Source: Loxodes magnus (taxonomy: Eukaryota; Ciliophora; Karyorelictea; Loxodida; Loxodidae). From it: a stretch of DNA of 64,000 nt. Positions 15,201-30,200 of the stretch are shown piece by piece. The translations under genes and the position numbers were made by a program. The notes under the pieces were generated by a model. It did not search any database. It had not been told where the DNA came from and saw nothing but the letters and a program-made list of their open reading frames with translations. Location of the stretch: contig CAMPDV010000293.1 of NCBI GenBank assembly GCA_946699065.1, positions 248,001 to 312,000 on the forward strand, read 5' to 3'. Numbering within the stretch: position 1 is the stretch's first letter; each line of letters opens with the position of its first letter.

Positions 15201-18200
15201 TGACCACTCATGGTCTTACAGGTACCTGTCTTGACGTTCCATAGTCTCACCGTATTATCTCTACTTCCCGATACGATGAACTCTGAATCACTTGATATAG
15301 CCACAGATCTTACAGAATTTGTGTGACCACTCATGGTCTTACAGGTACCTGTCTTGACGTCCCATAGTCTCACCGTAGAATCATGACTTCCCGATACGAT
15401 GAACTCTGAATCACTGGATATAGCCACAGCTTATACATAACTAGTGTGACCACTCATGGTCTTACAGGTACCTGTCTTGACGTCCCATAGTCTCACCGTC
15501 TCATCATCACTTCCCGATACGATGAACTCTGAATCACTTGATATAGCCACAGATAATACATAATTTGTGTGACCACTCATGGTCTTACAGGTACCTGTCT
15601 TGACGTTCCATAGTCTCACCGTATTATCTCTACTTCCCGATACGATGAACTCTGAATCACTGGATATAGCCACAGATAATACGTAATCTGTGTGACCACT
15701 CATGGTCTTACAGGTACCTGTCTTGACGTCCCATAGTCTCACCGTATTATCTCAACTTCCCGATACGATGAACTCTGAATCACTGGATATAGCCACAGAT
15801 AATACATAATCTGTGTGACCACTCATGGTCTTACAGGTACCTGTCTTGACGTTCCATAGTCTCACCGTCTCATCTCTACTTCCCGATACGATGAACTCTG
15901 AATCACTGGATATAGCCACAGATCTTACAGAATTTGTGTGACCACTCATGGTCTTACAGGTACCTGTCTTGACGTTCCATAGTCTCACCGTCTCATCATC
16001 ACTTCCCGATACGATGAACTCTGAATCACTGGATATAGCCACAGATCTTACAGAATTTGTGTGACCACTCATGGTCTTAAAGGTACCTGTCTTGACGTCC
16101 CATAGTCTCACCGTCTTATCTCAACTTCCCGATACGATGAACTCTGAATCACTGGATATAGCCACAGATCTTACAGAATTTGTGTGACCACTCATGGTCT
16201 TACAGGTACCTGTCTTGACGTTCCATAGTCTCACCGTCTTATCTCAACTTCCCGATACGATGAACTCTGAATCACTGGATATAGCCACAGATCATACATA
16301 ACTAGTGTGACCACTCATGGTCTTACAGGTACCTGTCTTGACGTCCCATAGTCTCACCGTAGAATCATGACTTCCCGATACGATGAACTCTGAATCACTT
16401 GATATAGCCACAGATCATACATAATTTGTGTGACCACTCATGGTCTTACAGGTACCTGTCTTGACGTTCCATAGTCTCACCGTCTTATCTCAACTTCCCG
16501 ATACGATGAACTCTGAATCACTGGATATAGCCACAGATGATACAGAATTTGTGTGACCACTCATGGTCTTACAGGTACCTGTCTTGACGTTCCATAGTCT
16601 CACCGTCTCATCATCACTTCCCGATACGATGAACTCTGAATCACTGGATATAGCCACAGATAATACATAACTAGTGTGACCACTCATGGTCTTACAGGTA
16701 CCTGTCTTGACGTCCCATAGTCTCACCGTATTATCTCTACTTCCCGATACGATGAACTCTGAATCACTGGATATAGCCACAGATCTTACAGAATTTGTGT
16801 GACCACTCATGGTCTTACAGGTACCTGTCTTGACGTTCCATAGTCTCACCGTCTTATCTCAACTTCCCGATACGATGAACTCTGAATCACTGGATATAGC
16901 CACAGATAATACATAATCTGTGTGACCACTCATGGTCTTACAGGTACCTGTCTTGACGTCCCATAGTCTCACCGTCTTATCTCAACTTCCCGATACGATG
17001 AACTCTGAATCACTGGATATAGCCACAGCAAATACAGAATTTGTGTGACCACTCATGGTCTTACAGGTACCTGTCTTGACGTTCCATAGTCTCACCGTAT
17101 TATCTCAACTTCCCGATACGATGAACTCTGAATCACTGGATATAGCCACAGATGATACATAATCTGTGTGACCACTCATGGTCTTACAGGTACCTGTCTT
17201 GACGTTCCATAGTCTCACCGTCTCATCATCACTTCCCGATACGATGAACTCTGAATCACTGGATATAGCCACAGATCATACAGAACTAGTGTGACCACTC
17301 ATGGTCTTACAGGTACCTGTCTTGACGTTCCATAGTCTCACCGTCTCATCTCAACTTCCCGATACGATGAACTCTGAATCACTGGATATAGCCACAGATC
17401 TTACAGAATTTGTGTGACCACTCATGGTCTTACAGGTACCTGTCTTGACGTTCCATAGTCTCACCGTATTATCTCAACTTCCCGATACGATGAACTCTGA
17501 ATCACTGGATATAGCCACAGATAATACATAACTAGTGTGACCACTCATGGTCTTACAGGTACCTGTCTTGACGTTCCATAGTCTCACCGTATTATCTCTA
17601 CTTCCCGATACGATGAACTCTGAATCACTGGATATAGCCACAGATCTTACAGAATTTGTGTGACCACTCATGGTCTTACAGGTACCTGTCTTGACGTTCC
17701 ATAGTCTCACCGTCTTATCTCAACTTCCCGATACGATGAACTCTGAATCACTGGATATAGCCACAGATAATACAGAACTAGTGTGACCACTCATGGTCTT
17801 ACAGGTACCTGTCTTGACGTTCCATAGTCTCACCGTCTCATCATCACTTCCCGATACGATGAACTCTGAATCACTGGATATAGCCACAGATCTTACAGAA
17901 TTTGTGTGACCACTCATGGTCTTACAGGTACCTGTCTTGACGTTCCATAGTCTCACCGTCTTATCTCAACTTCCCGATACGATGAACTCTGAATCACTGG
18001 ATATAGCCACAGATCTTACAGAATTTGTGTGACCACTCATGGTCTTACAGGTACCTGTCTTGACGTTCCATAGTCTCACCGTATTATCTCTACTTCCCGA
18101 TACGATGAACTCTGAATCACTGGATATAGCCACAGCTTATACATAACTAGTGTGACCACTCATGGTCTTACAGGTACCTGTCTTGACGTCCCATAGTCTC

Positions 18201-21200
18201 ACCGTAGAATCATGACTTCCCGATACGATGAACTCTGAATCACTTGATATAGCCACAGATAATACATAATTTGTGTGACCACTCATGGTCTTACAGGTAC
18301 CTGTCTTGACGTTCCATAGTCTCACCGTATTATCTCTACTTCCCGATACGATGAACTCTGAATCACTGGATATAGCCACAGATAATACGTAATCTGTGTG
18401 ACCACTCATGGTCTTACAGGTACCTGTCTTGACGTTCCATAGTCTCACCGTCTCATCATCACTTCCCGATACGATGAACTCTGAATCACTGGATATAGCC
18501 ACAGATAATACATAACTAGTGTGACCACTCATGGTCTTACAGGTACCTGTCTTGACGTCCCATAGTCTCACCGTATTATCTCAACTTCCCGATACGATGA
18601 ACTCTGAATCACTGGATATAGCCACAGATAATACATAATCTGTGTGACCACTCATGGTCTTACAGGTACCTGTCTTGACGTTCCATAGTCTCACCGTCTC
18701 ATCTCTACTTCCCGATACGATGAACTCTGAATCACTGGATATAGCCACAGATCTTACAGAATTTGTGTGACCACTCATGGTCTTACAGGTACCTGTCTTG
18801 ACGTCCCATAGTCTCACCGTCTTATCTCAACTTCCCGATACGATGAACTCTGAATCACTGGATATAGCCACAGATCATACATAACTAGTGTGACCACTCA
18901 TGGTCTTACAGGTACCTGTCTTGACGTCCCATAGTCTCACCGTAGAATCATGACTTCCCGATACGATGAACTCTGAATCACTTGATATAGCCACAGATCA
19001 TACATAATTTGTGTGACCACTCATGGTCTTACAGGTACCTGTCTTGACGTTCCATAGTCTCACCGTCTTATCTCAACTTCCCGATACGATGAACTCTGAA
19101 TCACTGGATATAGCCACAGATGATACAGAATTTGTGTGACCACTCATGGTCTTACAGGTACCTGTCTTGACGTTCCATAGTCTCACCGTCTCATCATCAC
19201 TTCCCGATACGATGAACTCTGAATCACTGGATATAGCCACAGATAATACATAACTAGTGTGACCACTCATGGTCTTACAGGTACCTGTCTTGACGTCCCA
19301 TAGTCTCACCGTATTATCTCTACTTCCCGATACGATGAACTCTGAATCACTGGATATAGCCACAGATCTTACAGAATTTGTGTGACCACTCATGGTCTTA
19401 CAGGTACCTGTCTTGACGTTCCATAGTCTCACCGTATTATCTCAACTTCCCGATACGATGAACTCTGAATCACTGGATATAGCCACAGATGATACATAAT
19501 CTGTGTGACCACTCATGGTCTTACAGGTACCTGTCTTGACGTCCCATAGTCTCACCGTCTTATCTCAACTTCCCGATACGATGAACTCTGAATCACTGGA
19601 TATAGCCACAGCAAATACATAATTTGTGTGACCACTCATGGTCTTACAGGTACCTGTCTTGACGTTCCATAGTCTCACCGTATTATCTCAACTTCCCGAT
19701 ACGATGAACTCTGAATCACTGGATATAGCCACAGATGATACATAATCTGTGTGACCACTCATGGTCTTACAGGTACCTGTCTTGACGTCCCATAGTCTCA
19801 CCGTCTCATCATCACTTCCCGATACGATGAACTCTGAATCACTGGATATAGCCACAGATCATACAGAACTAGTGTGACCACTCATGGTCTTACAGGTACC
19901 TGTCTTGACGTTCCATAGTCTCACCGTATTATCTCTACTTCCCGATACGATGAACTCTGAATCACTGGATATAGCCACAGATCTTACAGAATTTGTGTGA
20001 CCACTCATGGTCTTACAGGTACCTGTCTTGACGTTCCATAGTCTCACCGTATTATCTCAACTTCCCGATACGATGAACTCTGAATCACTGGATATAGCCA
20101 CAGATAATACATAACTAGTGTGACCACTCATGGTCTTACAGGTACCTGTCTTGACGTTCCATAGTCTCACCGTATAATCATAACTTCCCGATACGATGAA
20201 CTCTGAATCACTGGATATAGCCACAGATAATACATAACTAGTGTGACCACTCATGGTCTTACAGGTACCTGTCTTGACGTTCCATAGTCTCACCGTCTTA
20301 TCTCAACTTCCCGATACGATGAACTCTGAATCACTGGATATAGCCACAGATAATACAGAACTAGTGTGACCACTCATGGTCTTACAGGTACCTGTCTTGA
20401 CGTTCCATAGTCTCACCGTCTCATCATCACTTCCCGATACGATGAACTCTGAATCACTGGATATAGCCACAGATCTTACAGAATTTGTGTGACCACTCAT
20501 GGTCTTACAGGTACCTGTCTTGACGTTCCATAGTCTCACCGTCTTATCTCAACTTCCCGATACGATGAACTCTGAATCACTGGATATAGCCACAGATCTT
20601 ACAGAATTTGTGTGACCACTCATGGTCTTACAGGTACCTGTCTTGACGTTCCATAGTCTCACCGTATTATCTCTACTTCCCGATACGATGAACTCTGAAT
20701 CACTGGATATAGCCACAGATCTTACAGAATTTGTGTGACCACTCATGGTCTTACAGGTACCTGTCTTGACGTTCCATAGTCTCACCGTATTATCTCAACT
20801 TCCCGATACGATGAACTCTGAATCACTTGATATAGCCACAGATCTTACAGAATTTGTGTGACCACTCATGGTCTTACAGGTACCTGTCTTGACGTCCCAT
20901 AGTCTCACCGTAGAATCATGACTTCCCGATACGATGAACTCTGAATCACTGGATATAGCCACAGCTTATACATAACTAGTGTGACCACTCATGGTCTTAC
21001 AGGTACCTGTCTTGACGTCCCATAGTCTCACTGTCTTATCTCAACTTCCCGATACGATGAACTCTGAATCACTTGATATAGCCACAGATCATACAGAACT
21101 AGTGTGACCACTCATGGTCTTACAGGTACCTGTCTTGACGTCCCATAGTCTCACCGTAGAATCATGACTTCCCGATACGATGAACTCTGAATCACTTGAT

Positions 21201-24200
21201 ATAGCCACAGATCTTACAGAATTTGTGTGACCACTCATGGTCTTACAGGTACCTGTCTTGACGTCCCATAGTCTCACCGTAGAATCATGACTTCCCGATA
21301 CGATGAACTCTGAATCACTGGATATAGCCACAGCTTATACATAACTAGTGTGACCACTCATGGTCTTACAGGTACCTGTCTTGACGTCCCATAGTCTCAC
21401 CGTATTATCTCTACTTCCCGATACGATGAACTCTGAATCACTGGATATAGCCACAGATCATACATAATCTGTGTGACCACTCATGGTCTTACAGGTACCT
21501 GTCTTGACGTTCCATAGTCTCACCGTCTCATCTCTACTTCCCGATACGATGAACTCTGAATCACTGGATATAGCCACAGATAATACATAATCTGTGTGAC
21601 CACTCATGGTCTTACAGGTACCTGTCTTGACGTTCCATAGTCTCACCGTCTCATCATCACTTCCCGATACGATGAACTCTGAATCACTGGATATAGCCAC
21701 AGATCTTACAGAATTTGTGTGACCACTCATGGTCTTACAGGTACCTGTCTTGACGTTCCATAGTCTCACTGTCTAATCATAACTTCCCGATACGATGAAC
21801 TCTGAATCACTGGATATAGCCACAGATCATACAGAATTTGTGTGACCACTCATGGTCTTACAGGTACCTGTCTTGACGTTCCATAGTCTCACCGTCTTAT
21901 CTCAACTTCCCGATACGATGAACTCTGAATCACTGGATATAGCCACAGATCTTACAGAATTTGTGTGACCACTCATGGTCTTACAGGTACCTGTCTTGAC
22001 GTCCCATAGTCTCACCGTCTCATCTCTACTTCCCGATACGATGAACTCTGAATCACTGGATATAGCCACAGATCATACATAATCTGTGTGACCACTCATG
22101 GTCTTAAAGGTACCTGTCTTGACGTTCCATAGTCTCACCGTCTTATCTCTACTTCCCGATACGATGAACTCTGAATCACTGGATATAGCCACAGATCATA
22201 CATAATCTGTGTGACCACTCATGGTCTTACAGGTACCTGTCTTGACGTCCAATAGTCTCACCGTATTATCTCTACTTTTCGATACGATGAACTCTGAATC
22301 ACTGGATATAGCCACAGATCTTACAGAATTTGTGTGACCACTCATGGTCTTACAGGTACCTGTCTTGACGTTCCATAGTCTCACCGTCTTATCTCAACTT
22401 CCCGATACGATGAACTCTGAATCACTGGATATAGCCACAGATCTTACAGAATTTGTGTGACCACTCATGGTCTTACAGGTACCTGTCTTGACGTTCCATA
22501 GTCTCACCGTATTATATCTAATTCCCGATACGATGAACTCTGAATCACTGGATATAGCCACAGATCTTACAGAATTTGTGTGACCACTCATGGTCTTACA
22601 GGTACCTGTCTTGACGTTCCATAGTCTCACCGTCTTATCTCAACTTCCCGATACGATGAACTCTGAATCACTGGATATAGCCACAGATCTTACAGAATTT
22701 GTGTGACCACTCATGGTCTTACAGGTACCTGTCTTGACGTTCCATAGTCTCACCGTCTTATCTCAACTTCCCGATACGATGAACTCTGAATCACTGGATA
22801 TAGCCACAGATCTTACAGAATTTGTGTGACCACTCATGGTCTTACAGGTACCTGTCTTGACGTCCCATAGTCTCACCGTCTCATCTCTACTTCCCGATAC
22901 GATGAACTCTGAATCACTGGATATAGCCACAGATCTTACAGAATTTGTGTGACCACTCATGGTCTTACAGGTACCTGTCTTGACGTCCCATAGTCTCACC
23001 GTCTTATCTCAACTTCCCGATACGATGAACTCTGAATCACTGGATATAGCCACAGATAATACATAATCTGTGTGACCACTCATGGTCTTACAGGTACCTG
23101 TCTTGACGTCCCATAGTCTCACCGTCTAATCTCAACTTCCCGATACGATGAACTCTGAATCACTGGATATAGCCACAGATCTTACAGAATTTGTGTGACC
23201 ACTCATGGTCTTACAGGTACCTGTCTTGACGTTCCATAGTCTCACCGTCTTATCTCAACTTCCCGATACGATGAACTCTGAATCACTGGATATAGCCACA
23301 GATAATACAGAACTAGTGTGACCACTCATGGTCTTACAGGTACCTGTCTTGACGTTCCATAGTCTCACCGTCTTATCTCAACTTCCCGATACGATGAACT
23401 CTGAATCACTGGATATAGCCACATATAATACAGAATTTGTGTGACCACTCATGGTCTTACAGGTACCTGTCTTGACGTTCCATAGTCTCACCGTCTTATC
23501 TCAACTTCCCGATACGATGAACTCTGAATCACTGGATATAGCCACAGATCATACAGAACTAGTGTGACCACTCATGGTCTTAAAGGTACCTGTCTTGACG
23601 TCCCATAGTCTCACCGTCTTATCTCAACTTCCCGATACGATGAACTCTGAATCACTGGATATAGCCACAGCTTATACATAACTAGTGTGACCACTCATGG
23701 TCTTACAGGTACCTGTCTTGACGTCCCATAGTCTCACTGTCTTATCTCAACTTCCCGATACGATGAACTCTGAATCACTTGATATAGCCACAGATCATAC
23801 AGAACTAGTGTGACCACTCATGGTCTTACAGGTACCTGTCTTGACGTCCCATAGTCTCACCGTAGAATCATGACTTCCCGATACGATGAACTCTGAATCA
23901 CTGGATATAGCCACAGATCTTACAGAATTTGTGTGACCACTCATGGTCTTAAAGGTACCTGTCTTGACGTCCCATAGTCTCACCGTCTTATCTCAACTTC
24001 CCGATACGATGAACTCTGAATCACTGGATATAGCCACAGATAATACAGAATCAGTGTGACCACTCATGGTCTTACAGGTACCTGTCTTGACGTTCCATAG
24101 TCTCACCGTCTTATCTCAACTTCCCGATACGATGAACTCTGAATCACTGGATATAGCCACAGATAATACAGAACTAGTGTGACCACTCATGGTCTTACAG

Positions 24201-27200
24201 GTACCTGTCTTGACGTTCCATAGTCTCACCGTCTCATCTCTACTTCCCGATACGATGAACTCTGAATCACTGGATATAGCCACAGATGATACCTAACTAG
24301 TGTGACCACTCATGGTCTTACAGGTACCTGTCTTGACGTTCCATAGTCTCACCGTATTATATCTACTTCCCGATACGATGAACTCTGAATCACTTGATAT
24401 AGCCACAGATCATACATAACTAGTGTGACCACTCATGGTCTTACAGGTACCTGTCTTGACGTCCCATAGTCTCACCGTAGAATCATGACTTCCCGATACG
24501 ATGAACTCTGAATCACTGGATATAGCCACAGATCTTACAGAATTTGTGTGACCACTCATGGTCTTACAGGTACCTGTCTTGACGTCCCATAGTCTCACCG
24601 TCTCATCTCTACTTCCCGATACGATGAACTCTGAATCACTGGATATAGCCACAGATCTTACAGAATTTGTGTGACCACTCATGGTCTTACAGGTACCTGT
24701 CTTGACGTCCCATAGTCTCACCGTCTTATCTCAACTTCCCGATACGATGAACTCTGAATCACTGGATATAGCCACAGATAATACATAATCTGTGTGACCA
24801 CTCATGGTCTTACAGGTACCTGTCTTGACGTCCCATAGTCTCACCGTCTAATCTCAACTTCCCGATACGATGAACTCTGAATCACTGGATATAGCCACAG
24901 ATAATACATAACTAGTGTGACCACTCATGGTCTTACAGGTACCTGTCTTGACGTTCCATAGTCTCACCGTCTTATCTCTACTTCCCGATACGATGAACTC
25001 TGAATCACTGGATATAGCCACAGATAATACATAATCTGTGTGACCACTCATGGTCTTACAGGTACCTGTCTTGACGTCCCATAGTCTCACCGTCTTATCT
25101 CAACTTCCCGATACGATGAACTCTGAATCACTGGATATAGCCACAGATGATACAGAATTTGTGTGACCACTCATGGTCTTACAGGTACCTGTCTTGACGT
25201 TCCATAGTCTCACCGTCTTATCTCTACTTCCCGATACGATGAACTCTGAATCACTTGATATAGCCACATATAATACAGAATTTGTGTGACCACTCATGGT
25301 CTTACAGGTACCTGTCTTGACGTTCCATAGTCTCACCGTCTTATCTCAACTTCCCGATACGATGAACTCTGAATCACTGGATATAGCCACAGATAATACA
25401 TAATCTGTGTGACCACTCATGGTCTTACAGGTACCTGTCTTGACGTTCCATAGTCTCACCGTCTTATCTCTACTTCCCGATACGATGAACTCTGAATCAC
25501 TGGATATAGCCACATATAATACAGAATTTGTGTGACCACTCATGGTCTTACAGGTACCTGTCTTGACGTTCCATAGTCTCACCGTCTTATCTCAACTTCC
25601 CGATACGATGAACTCTGAATCACTGGATATAGCCACAGATGATACAGAATTTGTGTGACCACTCATGGTCTTACAGGTACCTGTCTTGACGTTCCATAGT
25701 CTCACCGTCTTATCTCAACTTCCCGATACGATGAACTCTGAATCACTGGATATAGCCACATATAATACAGAATTTGTGTGACCACTCATGGTCTTACAGG
25801 TACCTGTCTTGACGTTCCATAGTCTCACCGTCTTATCTCTACTTCCCGATACGATGAACTCTGAATCACTTGATATAGCCACATATAATACAGAATTTGT
25901 GTGACCACTCATGGTCTTACAGGTACCTGTCTTGACGTTCCATAGTCTCACCGTCTTATCTCAACTTCCCGATACGATGAACTCTGAATCACTGGATATA
26001 GCCACAGATAATACATAATCTGTGTGACCACTCATGGTCTTACAGGTACCTGTCTTGACGTTCCATAGTCTCACCGTCTTATCTCTACTTCCCGATACGA
26101 TGAACTCTGAATCACTGGATATAGCCACATATAATACAGAATTTGTGTGACCACTCATGGTCTTACAGGTACCTGTCTTGACGTTCCATAGTCTCACCGT
26201 CTTATCTCAACTTCCCGATACGATGAACTCTGAATCACTGGATATAGCCACAGATAATACAGAACTAGTGTGACCACTCATGGTCTTAAAGGTACCTGTC
26301 TTGACGTCCCATAGTCTCACCGTCTTATCTCAACTTCCCGATACGATGAACTCTGAATCACTGGATATAGCCACAGATAATACAGAATCAGTGTGACCAC
26401 TCATGGTCTTACAGGTACCTGTCTTGACGTTCCATAGTCTCACCGTCTTATCTCAACTTCCCGATACGATGAACTCTGAATCACTGGATATAGCCACAGA
26501 TAATACAGAACTAGTGTGACCACTCATGGTCTTACAGGTACCTGTCTTGACGTTCCATAGTCTCACCGTCTTATCTCAACTTCCCGATACGATGAACTCT
26601 GAATCACTGGATATAGCCACAGATAATACAGAACTAGTGTGACCACTCATGGTCTTACAGGTACCTGTCTTGACGTCCCATAGTCTCACCGTCTTATCTC
26701 AACTTCCCGATACGATGAACTCTGAATCACTTGATATAGCCACAGATCATACATAATTTGTGTGACCACTCATGGTCTTACAGGTACCTGTCTTGACGTT
26801 CCATAGTCTCACCGTCTTATCTCAACTTCCCGATACGATGAACTCTGAATCACTGGATATAGCCACAGATGATACAGAATTTGTGTGACCACTCATGGTC
26901 TTACAGGTACCTGTCTTGACGTTCCATAGTCTCACCGTCTTATCTCAACTTCCCGATACGATGAACTCTGAATCACTGGATATAGCCACATATAATACAG
27001 AATTTGTGTGACCACTCATGGTCTTACAGGTACCTGTCTTGACGTTCCATAGTCTCACCGTCTTATCTCAACTTCCCGATACGATGAACTCTGAATCACT
27101 GGAAATAGCCACAGATAATACAGAACTAGTGTGACCACTCATGGTCTTAAAGGTACCTGTCTTGACGTCCCATAGTCTCACCGTCTTATCTCTACTTCCC

Positions 27201-30200
27201 GATACGATGAACTCTGAATCACTGGATATAGCCACAGATCTTACAGAATCAGTGTGACCACTCATGGTCTTACAGGTACCTGTCTTGACGTTCCATAGTC
27301 TCACCGTCTTATCTCAACTTCCCGATACGATGAACTCTGAATCACTTGATATAGCCACATATAATACAGAATTTGTGTGACCACTCATGTTCTTACAGGT
27401 ACCTGTCTTGACGTTCCATAGTCTCACCGTCTTATCTCAACTTCCCGATACGATGAACTCTGAATCACTGGATATAGCCACAGATAATACATAATCTGTG
27501 TGACCACTCATGGTCTTACAGGTACCTGTCTTGACGTTCCATAGTCTCACCGTCTCATCTCTACTTCCCGATACGATGAACTCTGAATCACTGGATATAG
27601 CCACAGATCTTACAGAATTTGTGTGACCACTCATGGTCTTACAGGTACCTGTCTTGACGTCCCATAGTCTCACCGTCTTATCTCAACTTCCCGATACGAT
27701 GAACTCTGAATCACTGGATATAGCCACAGATCATACAGAACTAGTGTGACCACTCATGGTCTTACAGGTACCTGTCTTGACGTTCCATAGTCTCACCGTC
27801 TTATCTCAACTTCCCGATACGATGAACTCTGAATCACTGGATATAGCCACAGATCTTACAGAATTTGTGTGACCACTCATGGTCTTACAGGTACCTGTCT
27901 TGACGTCCCATAGTCTCACCGTAGAATCATGACTTCCCGATACGATGAACTCTGAATCACTGGATATAGCCACAGCTTATACATAACTAGTGTGACCACT
28001 CATGGTCTTACAGGTACCTGTCTTGACGTCCCATAGTCTCACCGTATTATCTCAACTTCCCGATACGATGAACTCTGAATCACTGGATATAGCCACAGAT
28101 AATACAGAATCAGTGTGACCACTCATGGTCTTACAGGTACCTGTCTTGACGTTCCATAGTCTCACCGTCTTATCTCTACTTCCCGATACGATGAACTCTG
28201 AATCACTGGATATAGCCACATATAATACAGAATTTGTGTGACCACTCATGGTCTTACAGGTACCTGTCTTGACGTTCCATAGTCTCACCGTCTTATCTCA
28301 ACTTCCCGATACGATGAACTCTGAATCACTGGATATAGCCACAGATCATACAGAACTAGTGTGACCACTCATGGTCTTAAAGGTACCTGTCTTGACGTCC
28401 CATAGTCTCACCGTCTTATCTCAACTTCCCGATACGATGAACTCTGAATCACTTGATATAGCCACATATAATACAGAATTTGTGTGACCACTCATGGTCT
28501 TACAGGTACCTGTCTTGACGTTCCATAGTCTCACCGTCTTATCTCAACTTCCCGATACGATGAACTCTGAATCACTGGATATAGCCACAGATAATACATA
28601 ATCTGTGTGACCACTCATGGTCTTACAGGTACCTGTCTTGACGTTCCATAGTCTCACCGTCTTATCTCTACTTCCCGATACGATGAACTCTGAATCACTG
28701 GATATAGCCACATATAATACAGAATTTGTGTGACCACTCATGGTCTTACAGGTACCTGTCTTGACGTTCCATAGTCTCACCGTCTTATCTCAACTTCCCG
28801 ATACGATGAACTCTGAATCACTGGATATAGCCACAGATCATACAGAACTAGTGTGACCACTCATGGTCTTAAAGGTACCTGTCTTGACGTCCCATAGTCT
28901 CACCGTCTTATCTCAACTTCCCGATACGATGAACTCTGAATCACTGGATATAGCCACAGATAATACATAACTAGTGTGACCACTCATGGTCTTACAGGTA
29001 CCTGTCTTGACGTCCCATAGTCTCACCGTCTCATCTCTACTTCCCGATACGATGAACTCTGAATCACTGGATATAGCCACAGATCTTACAGAATTTGTGT
29101 GACCACTCATGGTCTTACAGGTACCTGTCTTGACGTTCCATAGTCTCACCGTCTTATCTCAACTTCCCGATACGATGAACTCTGAATCACTGGATATAGC
29201 CACAGCTTATACATAACTAGTGTGACCACTCATGGTCTTACAGGTACCTGTCTTGACGTCCCATAGTCTCACCGTCTCATCTCAACTTCCCGATACGATG
29301 AACTCTGAATCACTGGATATAGCCACAGATCATACATAATCTGTGTGACCACTCATGGTCTTAAAGGTACCTGTCTTGACGTTCCATAGTCTCACCGTCT
29401 TATCTCTACTTCCCGATACGATGAACTCTGAATCACTGGATATAGCCACAGATCATACATAATCTGTGTGACCACTCATGGTCTTACAGGTACCTGTCTT
29501 GACGTTCCATAGTCTCACCGTCTCATCATCACTTCCCGATACGATGAACTCTGAATCACTTGATATAGCCACAGATCTTACAGAATTTGTGTGACCACTC
29601 ATGGTCTTACAGGTACCTGTCTTGACGTTCCATAGTCTCACCGTCTTATCTCAACTTCCCGATACGATGAACTCTGAATCACTTGATATAGCCACATATA
29701 ATACAGAATTTGTGTGACCACTCATGGTCTTACAGGTACCTGTCTTGACGTTCCATAGTCTCACCGTCTTATCTCAACTTCCCGATACGATGAACTCTGA
29801 ATCACTGGATATAGCCACAGATCTTACAGAATTTGTGTGACCACTCATGGTCTTACAGGTACCTGTCTTGACGTTCCATAGTCTCACCGTCTCATCATCA
29901 CTTCCCGATACGATGAACTCTGAATCACTGGATATAGCCACAGATTATACAGAATCAGTGTGACCACTCATGGTCTTAAAGGTACCTGTCTTGACGTCCC
30001 ATAGTCTCACCGTCTCATCTCTACTTCCCGATACGATGAACTCTGAATCACTGGATATAGCCACAGATTATACAGAATCAGTGTGACCACTCATGGTCTT
30101 AAAGGTACCTGTCTTGACGTCCCATAGTCTCACCGTCTTATCTCAACTTCCCGATACGATGAACTCTGAATCACTGGATATAGCCACAGATCTTACAGAA

